64,000 bases of DNA, taken from positions 1,245,501-1,309,500 of the forward strand of contig NZ_CP118108.1 of NCBI RefSeq assembly GCF_028747985.1. The letters are read 5' to 3'. Under the pieces are notes generated by a model, which saw only the letters and a list, made by a program, of their open reading frames with translations, was not told the origin of the DNA and did not search any database. This DNA comes from Paenibacillus urinalis. Its GTDB lineage: Bacteria > Bacillota > Bacilli > Paenibacillales > Paenibacillaceae. Shown in pieces: positions 1 to 9,600 of this stretch. How positions within the stretch are numbered: position 1 is the first letter of the stretch; every line of letters starts with the position of its first letter. A program made the position numbers and the translations under genes.

Positions 1-666
1 GCAATTCATGAAATGACGAACCAATCGGTGACCGCGGTTGGCACACCGCGCATTGCCACGGACTATATTTCGATCAAGGCAGCTGAACATTTGGAAGCAG
101 AAGCTCTCAAAGAACAGCAGCAAGCCGAGAAAGCGAAGAAACTGGCGGCTCTAGAGAAGCAACAGAAGCTGGAGAAGCAAAAAGCACTTGCTCAATTAAC
201 CGCTGAAAAAATGAAGACCACTCCCCCCGAAACTTTATTCTTTACCCGTACGGAACTATTAACTCAGGCAGACAAAGATAAATCGACCTGGGACTACCCC
301 GTGACGGATAAGGAACTGCTTATGCTGCAAAAAATTGTGATGGCAGAAGCAGAAGGCGAACCGTACGAAGGCAAAGTAGCTGTAGCTAACGTTGTCTTAA
401 ACCGGCTGCGGTCAGCCAATTATCCCGATACCATTAAGGATGTAATATATCAGAAATATCAGTTCAGTCCTGTTGCGAACGGCCGTATGGACCGTGTGAC
501 GCCTAACGAGGACGCTATTCAAGCTGTCAACGAAGCCATGCATGGACGCAAGGAAGTACCGGATGATACGCTCTTCTTCTTATCTATTACCCTGGCTGAC
601 GACCTTACCGTACACCATTCTCAAGAAAAGGTGAAAACAATTGGTCACCATACCTTTTATAAATAG
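1..666 (+). CDS. SleB/CwlJ-type cell wall hydrolase, 5'-truncated by the window
   Basis: Peptidoglycan hydrolase of the Hydrolase_2 (SleB/CwlJ) family, which degrades spore cortex during germination or remodels the wall. Reading is open up to base 1, so the N-terminus, probably with a signal peptide or binding domain, lies outside the window; the first in-window ATG is at 13. Counting from that ATG, residues 25-70 are a Lys/Glu/Ala/Gln-rich helical linker and residues 102-217 are the catalytic domain, with the family motif AEAEGEP (Glu112 the likely catalytic acid), AVANVVLNR, QFSPVANG and the terminal GHHTFY. The family is clear. Whether it acts in germination or in vegetative growth cannot be told. 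Confidence 0.88.
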   Translation, partial: AIHEMTNQSVTAVGTPRIATDYISIKAAEHLEAEALKEQQQAEKAKKLAALEKQQKLEKQKALAQLTAEKMKTTPPETLFFTRTELLTQADKDKSTWDYPVTDKELLMLQKIVMAEAEGEPYEGKVAVANVVLNRLRSANYPDTIKDVIYQKYQFSPVANGRMDRVTPNEDAIQAVNEAMHGRKEVPDDTLFFLSITLADDLTVHHSQEKVKTIGHHTFYK

Positions 667-719
667 GCCGAATCCATTCATAATCCCTTTTGAATGATTT
701 ATGAAATTGATTCCACTAG

Positions 720-728
720 TGATATAAT
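720..728 (+). promoter_or_regulatory. Extended -10 promoter for the MBL-fold hydrolase gene
   Basis: TGATATAAT, an extended -10 (TGn-TATAAT), lies about 60 bases before the ATG at 787. No good -35 is visible, which fits an extended -10 promoter. An AGGAGGT ribosome site follows at 772-778. Confidence 0.55.
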
Positions 729-786
729 GGATGTGATATGTCCGTTATTCCACGGGGTATAACCTATGCATAGGAGGTAATAATCT

Positions 787-1479
787 ATGAAAATTACGTA
801 CTATGGTCATTCTTGTTTGTTCGTTGAAGCTGAAGGCAAACGGGTCATTATCGATCCCTTTCTATCCGGAAACCCGAAGGCAACGATTGCTCCGGAAGAG
901 GTCAAAGTGGACGCGGTGCTGTTGACTCATGCCCACTCCGATCATTTTGGTGATACCCTTGCCATTGCCAGAGCAAATGACTGCCCGGTCGTAGCCGTAT
1001 ACGAGCTGGCTGATTATTGTCAGAATCAAGGCGTGAAGGCGCATCATATGAATACAGGAGGCAGCCATCAGTTTGACGGCTTCAAAGTGAAGTTTACACT
1101 GGCATTCCACAGCTCGTCTCTTGATATCGACGGCAAGCCTGTTTATTTGGGACAACCTGCGGGCATTCTGCTGACGATGGGCGGCAAGACTTTATATCAT
1201 GCTGGAGACACGGCTTTATTTGGCGACATGCGTATCATCGGAGAACTGAACCATATTGATATTGCTGCGCTTCCGATCGGTGATGGTTTGACGATGGGAC
1301 CAGAGGATGCTGCGATGGCAGCCACCTGGATTCGCACGAAGCAAGTCATTCCTATTCACTACAATACGTTCCCTGGGCTGGAGCAGGATCCGAACCAATT
1401 CCGCCAGCTTCTGAGCCAGAAGAGCCAGGAAGAGATTGAGACTGTAATACTGGAGCCGGGAGCGAGCACAACACTGTAA
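787..1479 (+). CDS. UPF0173 metal-dependent hydrolase (MBL fold)
   Basis: Cytoplasmic metallo-beta-lactamase-fold hydrolase of the UPF0173/YtkL family, 230 residues, the normal family length. The metal-binding motif is THAHSDH at residues 47-53 (HxHxDH), followed by GDT near residue 141 and the C-terminal IPIHYNTFP. No substrate is established for the family. An ideal AGGAGGT site nine bases upstream fixes the start. The gene is monocistronic, with its own promoter and a terminator immediately downstream. Confidence 0.9.
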   Translation: MKITYYGHSCLFVEAEGKRVIIDPFLSGNPKATIAPEEVKVDAVLLTHAHSDHFGDTLAIARANDCPVVAVYELADYCQNQGVKAHHMNTGGSHQFDGFKVKFTLAFHSSSLDIDGKPVYLGQPAGILLTMGGKTLYHAGDTALFGDMRIIGELNHIDIAALPIGDGLTMGPEDAAMAATWIRTKQVIPIHYNTFPGLEQDPNQFRQLLSQKSQEEIETVILEPGASTTL

Positions 1480-1517
1480 CTTGTAATACAGATTATGAAC
1501 AGATCTGAAGATATAAT

Positions 1518-1575
1518 AAGAGCTGCATTTGCGTAATTCGCCAACCGTGGACGAATGGGCATGCAGCTCTTTTTT
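1518..1575. terminator. Bidirectional intrinsic terminator
   Basis: AAGAGCTGCAT (1518-1528) pairs perfectly with ATGCAGCTCTT (1561-1571) and is followed by a T run. It sits between two convergent genes and can serve both. Confidence 0.7.
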
Positions 1576-1602
1576 GGATATGGTATGGAATGGGATGACG
1601 TA

Positions 1603-2759
1603 TTAACGGGAAGCATATTGCATAACCGGAGTACGGCGGGTTGCGCTCTGCATCAGCAGCTCATGCACGGTTCTTGTGCAGGCCTCTGGCTCATACTCAT
1701 TCAGCCGGGTGTCAGCAGCTCTCGCTGCAATGCCGTTTGCATACAGATGATGTAATCTTGAGAATTGCTGATGAAGTACATACGAGTTCTGAAGAACAGT
1801 ACCATATCCGGATTTAACAAAATAATCACAATTCTCTTCCTCCTGCCCGGGCAGCGGGGGAGCAAACAGCATAGGAAGACCTTTGGCCAGACCTTCAGTA
1901 CAAGTCATGCCGCCTGGCTTCGTTACGAGAAGATCTGAAGCATCCATCAATTTGCTAACCTTGCGTGTGTAGCCTATGATATGAATATCGGGATGCTGGA
2001 ACATAGCGGATTCTCTTAGTCGCTCGGCCAGCTTCTCATTGTTGCCGACACAGAAGACGAGCTGAATCTTGCCCTTCCAGGAAGCGATGTCTTCCATGAG
2101 CTGATCCTGAAGCGGCAGTCCCCAGCCTCCCCCCATAATCATGACCGTAGGGATATTCCTCAGACCCAGCTCCTCTCGGACCGCCTCCTTCGGCTGCTTG
2201 TTCCAGAAGTCAGGATGAACCGGTATGCCGGTAATCCGAATTCGCTGCGAATCTACGTTTCTCTCAAGCAGCATTCTCTCAACCTTGGGAGACGAGACGA
2301 GGTATTGATTGACCTCCGGACTAATCCAGGTCCCATGAGCATCGTAGTCGGTTATTAAGGTGTACAATGGGATGTCTAGTCCAAGACGCTTCAATCTGGA
2401 AATCACCGCATTCGGAAAAGGATGCGTGCAAATAATAACATCCGGGTTCAGCTGAGTCAGCACCTTCTTGGCGTGGTTATAGAATAGCCGGTGAAGCGCG
2501 AGTCTTCGAAATCCGGTCAGGCTTCGGTTATAATTGGTTCGATAGATCATCCCGATCAGCTTGGGGCTCATCGTGATCGTTCTGCGATAGGCACCCAGAA
2601 TGAAGGGCGCTACCGTGGGATTTAATATTTTGCCAAGCTCAATGACACGTGCATTCACATGAGGGTACAGAATTTTGAGCCCTTTCTCAATGGCATGTGT
2701 TGCTGTGTATGTCCGGTACCGAAACCTTCTGACAGCAAGAGCACTCTCTTCTTCTTCAT
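1603..2759 (-). pseudogene. Frameshifted UgtP/MGDG-synthase-like glycolipid glycosyltransferase
   Basis: GT28-type processive diacylglycerol glycosyltransferase (MGDG synthase N-terminal domain plus Glyco_tran_28 C-terminal domain), a cytoplasmic membrane-associated enzyme making glycolipids and lipoteichoic acid anchors. The main frame (2658 down to 1603, 351 residues) carries YTLITDYDAHGTWI, IPVHPDFW, the nucleotide-sugar loop MGGGWGLPL and TKPGGMTCTEGLAKGLP. It lacks the conserved N-terminus. That part is encoded in another frame: ATG at 2759-2757 gives MKKKRVLLLSEGFGTGHTQ, then the frame must change near 2702/2703 to continue ATHAIEKGLKILYPH. One added base there (CAG CAA to CAG GCA) restores a full family N-terminus with GTGHT. 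This is either a mutation or an assembly indel. Confidence 0.8.
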
Positions 2760-2944
2760 AAATTCACCTATTTCATAAAATGAGATTTGGCTGTTCGGTA
2801 TGTATAAAGCTCTCTAAATCATATGACGAAACGGGAATAATAAAACCCTGCAATACATTAAACGAATTTGGCATGTAAGAAGTCTCAAAAAATGTGATTT
2901 TTCTTGCTAAAAAGAAATAAAAGTGATAAAGTGGTTTTTGACTG

Positions 2945-2971
2945 AATGACCAAAACAGATTTTTGGTCATT
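2945..2971. promoter_or_regulatory. TetR operator (autoregulatory)
   Basis: A perfect inverted repeat: AATGACCAAAA (2945-2955), five-base centre, TTTTGGTCATT (2961-2971). It lies 27 bases before the ATG of the TetR gene. The core half-sites TGACC and GGTCA are 13 bases apart, the same spacing as in front of the next gene (3705-3727). Confidence 0.75.
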
Positions 2972-2998
2972 AATAAATAGATGACAGAGGGAGGAGAC

Positions 2999-3589
2999 AT
3001 GTTGGCACAGGTAGATCGCCGCAAGCTTATAGTTCAGGCCGCAGCCCAGTCCTTTGCTCTATTTGGATATAAAGCGACGACGATGGATCAGGTAGCGAAG
3101 ATTGCTAATGTGGGGAAAGGCACAATCTATACTTTTTTTACGAATAAAGAAGAGCTGTTCGATGAGATTCTGCATGACGTTATTCTGGAGATGAAGGAGC
3201 TTGCAGAACGGGAGCTTGATTCGGAACAGACCTTTGTCACGAATTTGTATCGCATTCTTGATGCCCTGCTCGAGTTCAGGAAGCAGCATGAGCTGCTCAT
3301 CAAGCTGTCTCAAGAAGTCAGAGAATTCGGTACGGCGCAGGCGAAGGCTGGTCATGAGAAGGTAGAAGCTGTTATTACGGGCTATTTGGAGAAGCAGCTG
3401 ACTACTGCAATGAACAAAGGTGAAATTAAGCCATGTGATCCGAAGGTTGTCGCTTTTATTATGTTCAAGCTGTATATCGCGCTAACCTCCGATTGGAATC
3501 GGATCAATGAACCGCTAAGCAAGGAAGAGATCAAGCAATATCTGCAGCTGTTTCTTGTAAACGGCCTGTCGCAGGAAGCGGTAGGATAG
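2999..3589 (+). CDS. TetR/AcrR-family transcriptional regulator
   Basis: DNA-binding repressor of 196 residues, typical for TetR. The N-terminal helix-turn-helix reads AAQSFALFGYKATTMDQVAKIANVGKG-TIYTFFTNKEELFDEI (about residues 12-57). The rest is a helical ligand-binding domain. The start at 2999 is preferred over the in-frame ATG at 2981 because GGAGGAG ends just upstream of it. A perfect dyad lies in its own leader and a second copy with the same half-sites and spacing lies at the promoter of the following yhgE-like gene, so it probably represses both. The ligand is unknown; neighbours of this type often sense membrane-active compounds. Confidence 0.88.
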   Translation: MLAQVDRRKLIVQAAAQSFALFGYKATTMDQVAKIANVGKGTIYTFFTNKEELFDEILHDVILEMKELAERELDSEQTFVTNLYRILDALLEFRKQHELLIKLSQEVREFGTAQAKAGHEKVEAVITGYLEKQLTTAMNKGEIKPCDPKVVAFIMFKLYIALTSDWNRINEPLSKEEIKQYLQLFLVNGLSQEAVG

Positions 3590-3704
3590 CTCAGCAGTTA
3601 GGGCCGGTATTCACGCAGCAGGAAGTGGAGGCCGGCTTATTCATATCCAGTTTATAAAGACCAAACATCTCTGATATAGAAATGTTTATTTTTTTCGAAT
3701 AAAA

Positions 3705-3738
3705 TGACCGAATGAGGATTATGGTCAAATCGTATAAT
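3705..3738 (+). promoter_or_regulatory. Promoter -10 with TetR operator, yhgE-like gene
   Basis: TGACC (3705-3709) and GGTCA (3723-3727) are separated by 13 bases exactly as in the operator at 2945-2971. A consensus TATAAT follows at 3733-3738. The operator covers where the -35 would be, so bound repressor would block polymerase. Confidence 0.7.
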
Positions 3739-3757
3739 AGAGAAGGAGTAAGGGGAA

Positions 3758-6049
3758 ATGAAATCATTATCTGTTTTTTCTAAAGATGTACTCAGAGCAG
3801 TCAAGAATCCCAAAATACTGATTCCCATCATTGCAGTAATTTGTATTCCGATTCTGTACACAGGGATCTACTTGACTGCCTTCTGGGATCCGTACAATCA
3901 TTTGGAGCGGCTGCCCATTGCGGTGGTGAATGAAGATAAGGGAGCCGACTTTGAAGGCGAGAGTCTTACGATCGGTCAGGATTTAATGGAGGAACTGAAG
4001 GAGGACCCCGAGTTCGACTGGCAGTTCGTCAATAATGAGGAAGCTCAGGAGGGCATAGATAACAATAAGTATTACATGAAGATTACGATTCCTGAGGATT
4101 TCTCGTCCCGGGCGACAACACTGCTTGATGACAAGCCAAGTCCGGCCGAACTGATCTATGAACCGAACGGAAGCTATAACTTTGTCGGGGCTCAGATCGG
4201 AAATACGGCGATTAAGGAGATCAGCAAGCAGGTATCTTCTGCTGTAACCGAGTCCTATACAGAAACGCTGCTGGATAAGTTCTCTGAAGCATCCGACGGA
4301 TTCGGTGAAGCAGGGGATGGAGCAAAGGATATTAACGAAGGAGCTGTTAAGCTCGATGACGGTGCTGTGACCCTCCAGGATAATCTGAAGAAGCTGTCGG
4401 AGGGAACCTTGGAGCTGCAGCAAGGAATGGATCCCCTGGCAGACGGGGTGAAGACATTAAATGACGGAGCGGGACAGCTTCATACAGGAGCTAATGAACT
4501 GTCGACCGGTTTGAACCAGCTCGTCACGGCTGAAGGTCAGCTGGAAGAAGGCTCAGGCAAATTACAGAGCGGCGCTGTGGAACTGAAGGATGGCATTACT
4601 TCATCACGAGATGGCGCAGCGGCGCTGAGTGAAGGTCTTGCTTCTGCGGAGCAGGGAGCCAGTGCACTAAACGAAGGCTTGCAGGGCGCGAAGCAGGGAA
4701 GTGCGCAGCTAAGCAGCGGACTCTCCGCTGCGGAGGAAGCAAGCAGCCAGCTGGCAGCGGGGGCAGAGACACTTGCGGCAGGACTTCAGCAATTGGCCGA
4801 GTCGAACACCGAGCTTGCCGCGAGTCCGGAAGTGCAGAAGCTCCTAGCTGCTAGCCAGTCACTGGCCGAAGGAGCGGGACAGCTTCATGCGGCAGATCAG
4901 CAGCTGCTCAGCGGAGCGCAGGCTTTGGACCAAGGGAATGAGAAGCTTGCAGCAGGTGCACAGCAGCTTCTCTCGGGGCACAAGGAGCTTGCATCTGGAG
5001 CCTCTGCCTTGGCAGCCGGTCAAGAGCAGCTGCTTGCGGGTGCAGATACGCTGGCACAAGGTCAAGGAGAGCTGAATTCCAACCTGGCATTGTTTGGTGA
5101 GAAGCTGTCTGAAGCCGCAAGCGGCGGAGAGACTCTGAGTGCAGGAGCGTCAGAGCTCTATACCGGAACCGGCACGCTGCTTAGCAGCATTGGTGAATTG
5201 ACAGGGGGCGTGACGACGCTGGCAGATGGCTCGGCTCAGCTGACGGATGGTGCCGGGAAGCTTCACAATGGGCTGAGTGATATAAAGGATGGCTCGAGCG
5301 AGCTGTCAACCCAATTGAAGGATGCAGCGTCAGATACCTCTGAGCTGCAACAGACGGATGAAGTGATCAGCATGTTTGCTGAGCCTGTCCAAACGATCGA
5401 GGATGAGACCCGAAGTGTAGCTAATTACGGCACAGGCCTCACGCCGTATTTTATGTCCATCGGTTTGTTTGTCGGGGCACTGATTACGACCATTATTATG
5501 AACATGCGTGAAACCAGTGTACCGGATGCGGGCCCGTGGAGCCGGTTTGTAAGCCGCTTCCTTGCCTTCGGGGGAATGAGCGTGCTGCAGGCAGTGATCC
5601 TGGCAACCTTCATGCTGTATGGCTTGAAGCTCGAAGTCGCGAGTATACCGCTGTTCTACGTATTCTCGATTATCGTGGGCTTTACTTCCATGATGATCGT
5701 TCAGGCGCTCGTAACCTGGCTTGATCTGGTGGGCCGCTATCTTGTCATCGTACTGCTCGTATTCCAGCTGGCAACTAGCGGCGGAACGTTCCCGCTCGAG
5801 CTGCTGCCGGAATGGATGAAGCCGATCAGCTCCCTGCTGCCGATGTATCACAGCGTGATCGGGTACAAAGCTGTCATTATGAGCGGTAACTTCAATCTTA
5901 TGTGGGATAAGGCAGCCACACTCGGAATTTATGCCGGCATCTCTCTGCTGCTGACACTGTTCTATTTCCTGTGGAGCGGACGCCGAAGAAAACAGGGCTC
6001 CGTTACAGAGGATGCACAGCATACCAGCGGAGATGTTGTGACTGTCTAG
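3758..6049 (+). CDS. YhgE/Pip-family membrane protein
   Basis: Large inner-membrane protein, 763 residues, of the YhgE/Pip family (ABC-2-like; related to phage-infection protein Pip/YueB and type VII secretion EsaA). One membrane segment lies at about residues 18-41, then a long extracellular part, from about residue 180 to 540, built of LxxGxxxLxxGxxxL heptad-type repeats (for example LADGVKTLNDGAGQL), and five to six membrane segments from about residue 570 to 745. It follows the TetR gene and shares its operator, so the pair is a regulator-effector module. Transport of a toxic compound or surface anchoring are both possible; the substrate cannot be inferred. The ribosome site is AAGGAGTAAGGGG. 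Confidence 0.85.
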   Translation: MKSLSVFSKDVLRAVKNPKILIPIIAVICIPILYTGIYLTAFWDPYNHLERLPIAVVNEDKGADFEGESLTIGQDLMEELKEDPEFDWQFVNNEEAQEGIDNNKYYMKITIPEDFSSRATTLLDDKPSPAELIYEPNGSYNFVGAQIGNTAIKEISKQVSSAVTESYTETLLDKFSEASDGFGEAGDGAKDINEGAVKLDDGAVTLQDNLKKLSEGTLELQQGMDPLADGVKTLNDGAGQLHTGANELSTGLNQLVTAEGQLEEGSGKLQSGAVELKDGITSSRDGAAALSEGLASAEQGASALNEGLQGAKQGSAQLSSGLSAAEEASSQLAAGAETLAAGLQQLAESNTELAASPEVQKLLAASQSLAEGAGQLHAADQQLLSGAQALDQGNEKLAAGAQQLLSGHKELASGASALAAGQEQLLAGADTLAQGQGELNSNLALFGEKLSEAASGGETLSAGASELYTGTGTLLSSIGELTGGVTTLADGSAQLTDGAGKLHNGLSDIKDGSSELSTQLKDAASDTSELQQTDEVISMFAEPVQTIEDETRSVANYGTGLTPYFMSIGLFVGALITTIIMNMRETSVPDAGPWSRFVSRFLAFGGMSVLQAVILATFMLYGLKLEVASIPLFYVFSIIVGFTSMMIVQALVTWLDLVGRYLVIVLLVFQLATSGGTFPLELLPEWMKPISSLLPMYHSVIGYKAVIMSGNFNLMWDKAATLGIYAGISLLLTLFYFLWSGRRRKQGSVTEDAQHTSGDVVTV

Positions 6050-6075
6050 CTCTAACTATAAGCATGATTTACAAG

Positions 6076-6117
6076 CAAAGCTGTGTCCTAGTTAACATAG
6101 GGTGCAGCTTTGTTTTT
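6076..6117 (+). terminator. Intrinsic terminator after yhgE-like gene
   Basis: CAAAGCTG (6076-6083) pairs with CAGCTTTG (6105-6112), with an inner TCCTA/TAGGG stem, followed by TTTTT. Confidence 0.8.
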
Positions 6118-6633
6118 ATTGTTGTTGAAGTGATACCAGGGTTGCTGTAGTTACATATGAATCTATGAATGATAGAAGCAGGCTGAAAATGGTAGGGCTT
6201 ACATAGAGGGATTGTACAAATTTTTAGATAAATGCTCCATTCAAATGTGACAGGCGAGAGCAAATAATAAAGAACAATAAAAAACATGAAGGGACAATGG
6301 AGTCCTGAACTGCACTTGGATATGAATAAATATCCAAAAAAATGTTGGTAATAAACGTCGATGCACTAAAGCTGTAATGCAAAAAGATAAATTATCAAAC
6401 CTATAGAAATTTTGAATTGCGCTGATGTAAGGTCGATGTTAAAATGATAGAACTATACTTATAAACGGTTTTACCATGTGTTTTATTTATGCAAAATCAG
6501 CTGGCAGCGGGAGCCTGAGCGGATCTTAAACAAGTTTGTTACGGCGCTGTCATCCAAATGTTGCTTGTCCCCTCGTTGGTCACTTTTGTCACGGATGTTC
6601 ACCAAATTTTTCGTAATAGAAAGGTTGCGTTCC
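6118..6633. other. Long leader/intergenic region before gltB
   Basis: About 516 bases without a convincing gene. A likely promoter is TTGCGC (6417-6422), 17 bases, TAAAAT (6440-6445), giving a leader of about 180 bases. A perfect 8-bp dyad, TTGGATAT/ATATCCAA around six bases, lies at 6316-6337, about 80 bases upstream of the -35, where a LysR-type activator could bind; no regulator gene is adjacent. A 52-codon in-frame extension upstream of gltB (from 6478) shows no family similarity and is probably untranslated leader. Confidence 0.45.
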
Positions 6634-9600
6634 ATGAGACAGACTGGATTACCTCCTAAACAGGGTCTATACGACCCTCAGTTCGAAAAAGACGCTTGCG
6701 GTATGGGCTTTGTAGCTAACATCAAAGGCGTACCTTCCCATGATATTGTTAGTCAATCCCTGACGATGCTGAGCAATATGGAGCATCGTGGCGGCCAGGG
6801 AAGTGAGCCGAATTCGGGTGACGGAGCCGGAATTCTGATTCAGCTCCCCCACCGTTTTTTTGCAGAAGAGGCTGTACGCCTTGGCTTTGTCCTTCCTGAA
6901 GCGGGTCATTACGGAGTAGGGATGATCTTTACTTCCAATGATGAAGAGGTTCGCAGTTCGCACCTTGCGATTCTGAAACAGATCGTTCAAGAGGAAGGAC
7001 AAGAGTTCCTTGGAATTCGTGAAGTTCCGACGTATGACGAGATGCTGGGTGAATCGGCTCTGGCTGCGAAGCCTTATGTATGTCAAGCATTTATCGGCCG
7101 TGCTGAAGGCATTCAGAATGAGCTTGATTTTGAACGGAAACTGTATGTAATCCGCCGCCGGGCAGAGCAGGCGATCCGCTACTCGGATCAGGTGAAGGAT
7201 GCGAACGCCTTCTATATCCCGAGTATGTCCTGCCGTAAGATTGTTTACAAAGGCATGCTGACAACAGAACAGGTAGGCCAGTTCTATCTTGATCTGAAGG
7301 ATGAACGTGTTGAATCTGCGATGGCGCTTCTGCATTCCCGTTTCAGTACGAATACGTTTCCGAGCTGGGAAAGAGCGCATCCATACCGCTTCATGATTCA
7401 CAACGGTGAGATTAACACGATGCGCGGTAACGTGAACTGGATGCATGCACGTCAGTCGCTGTTTGAGAGTGAAGTGTTCGGGGATGATCTGTCCAAAGTG
7501 AGACCGGTCATTAATGCGGACGGTTCTGATACGGCGATGTTCGATAATACACTGGAATTTCTGTATTTGAGCGGACGCTCCCTGCCTCATGTAGCCATGA
7601 TGATGGTTCCAGAGCCTTGGAGTAATGATGAAGGAATGGATGCCGAGAAGAAGGCATTCTACGAATACCACAGCACACTTATGGAGCCATGGGATGGACC
7701 TGCTGCTATGGCCTTTACAGACGGTGTGCAGATCGGTGCTATTCTGGACCGGAACGGACTTCGTCCTGCACGTTACTATGTAACGAAGGATGATCGTATT
7801 GTTCTTTCCTCAGAAGTAGGTGTTCTGGATATTGCACCTGAAGATATTTTGTACAAGGACAGACTGCGTCCAGGACGCATGCTGCTTGTGGATACCAAGG
7901 AAGGACGCATTATTTCTGACAGCGAAGTGAAGGCACAGATTGCTTCCGAAGAGCCGTACCAAGAATGGCTCGACGAGCATTTGGTAGATCTGCACGAGCT
8001 TCCTGATGCTCCAGAGCTTCCGGAGCCGAAGCATGATAACGTGAACCAGCTTCAGCTGGCATTCGGTTACACCTTCGAGGAGCTGCGCAAGATCATTGAG
8101 CCGATGGCATCGACAGGCATGGAAGCGACAGGCTCCATGGGTTATGATGCACCGCTTGCGATTTTGTCAGATCGCCCTCAACGACTCTATAACTATTTTA
8201 AACAAATGTTTGCCCAAGTAACCAACCCGCCGATTGATGCGATTCGTGAAGAGATCGTAACCTCGACGCTGACGACGATCGGATCCGAGCGCAACCTGCT
8301 CATTCCAGAACCGGAGAGTGCGAGACAGATTCGTCTGGCGACTCCGATCTTGTCCAATGAGGAATTTGCGAAGATCCGTCATATCCGCAGACCAGGCTTC
8401 CGTTCCATGACCATTCCGATCTTCTTCCCGGCCAAAGAGGGAGCCGAAGGTCTGAAGAACGCAATGGAGGTTCTGTTCGAAGCAGCGGACCGGGTCATTG
8501 AGAAAGGGCATAATATACTCATTCTGTCTGACCGCGGTATGGATGCGGAGAATGCAGCCATTCCAGCATTGCTGGCCGTATCGGGTCTGCATCACCATCT
8601 GATTCGTCAAGGGACACGGACCAAAGTCAGCATCCTGCTTGAATCCGGTGAGCCTCGTGAGGTGCACCATTATGCGGTCCTTCTCGGCTACGGCGTAAGT
8701 GCAGTGAACCCTTACCTCGCATTCGAGACATTGGATGATATGATTCAGCAAGGCATGCTGCGCGGCATCTCTCATGACAAAGCCGTGAAGAATTATATCA
8801 AGGCAGCTACCAAGGGGGTCGTTAAGATTCTGTCGAAGATGGGAATCTCGACCATTCAATCTTACCGCGGAGCTCAGATTTTTGAGGCTGTCGGTTTGAA
8901 TAGTGACTTTGTAGACCGCTACTTTACCTGGACACCTTCTCGTATCGGCGGTATCGGTATCGAGGAAGTAACAGAAGAAGCACTTGTGCATCATAACCGT
9001 GCGTTTACGGACAAAGACGGTAACGATAAAGTGCTGGATTCCGGTGGTGAGTATCAATGGCGTAACGATGGAGAGGATCACCTCTTCACACCGCAGACGA
9101 TTCACACACTGCAGCACGCAGTAAGAACGGGAGATTATAATCTCTACAGAAAATATGCGAAATTAGTTCAAGGCGAGAATGAGAAGAAGCTGAGCATTCG
9201 CTCCCTGCTGAAGCTGAAGCCGAATGGCGAGGCGATCCCACTGTCCGAAGTGGAATCCGCTGAGTCCATCATGCGTCGATTCAAGACAGGTGCGATGTCC
9301 TTCGGCTCCATCAGTAAAGAGGCGCATGAAGATCTGGCGATTGCGATGAACCGCATTGGCGGTAAGAGCAATACGGGTGAAGGCGGGGAAGATCCAGCCC
9401 GCTTCACGCCTGACGCGAACGGAGACTCTCGCCGCAGTGCGATTAAACAGGTTGCATCCGGACGTTTCGGTGTAACTTCGAACTATCTCGTGAATGCCGA
9501 TGAGATCCAGATTAAGATGGCTCAAGGGGCTAAACCGGGTGAGGGTGGACAGCTTCCGGGACGTAAAGTATATCCATGGGTAGCGGAAGTCCGCGGCTCG

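Noticed and set aside
4270..5330. The periodic repeats in the yhgE-like gene as a tandem DNA repeat
   Set aside because: The periodicity is at the protein level (LxxGxxxL heptads) and is normal for the family; the DNA units diverge too much to be a DNA repeat array.
5330..6022. A 230-codon antisense frame under the yhgE-like gene
   Set aside because: No ribosome site and it mirrors membrane-segment codons of the real gene.
6478..6633. A 52-residue N-terminal extension of glutamate synthase
   Set aside because: The family propeptide begins at 6634, just before KDACGMGF; the extension has no similarity and overlaps the likely leader.
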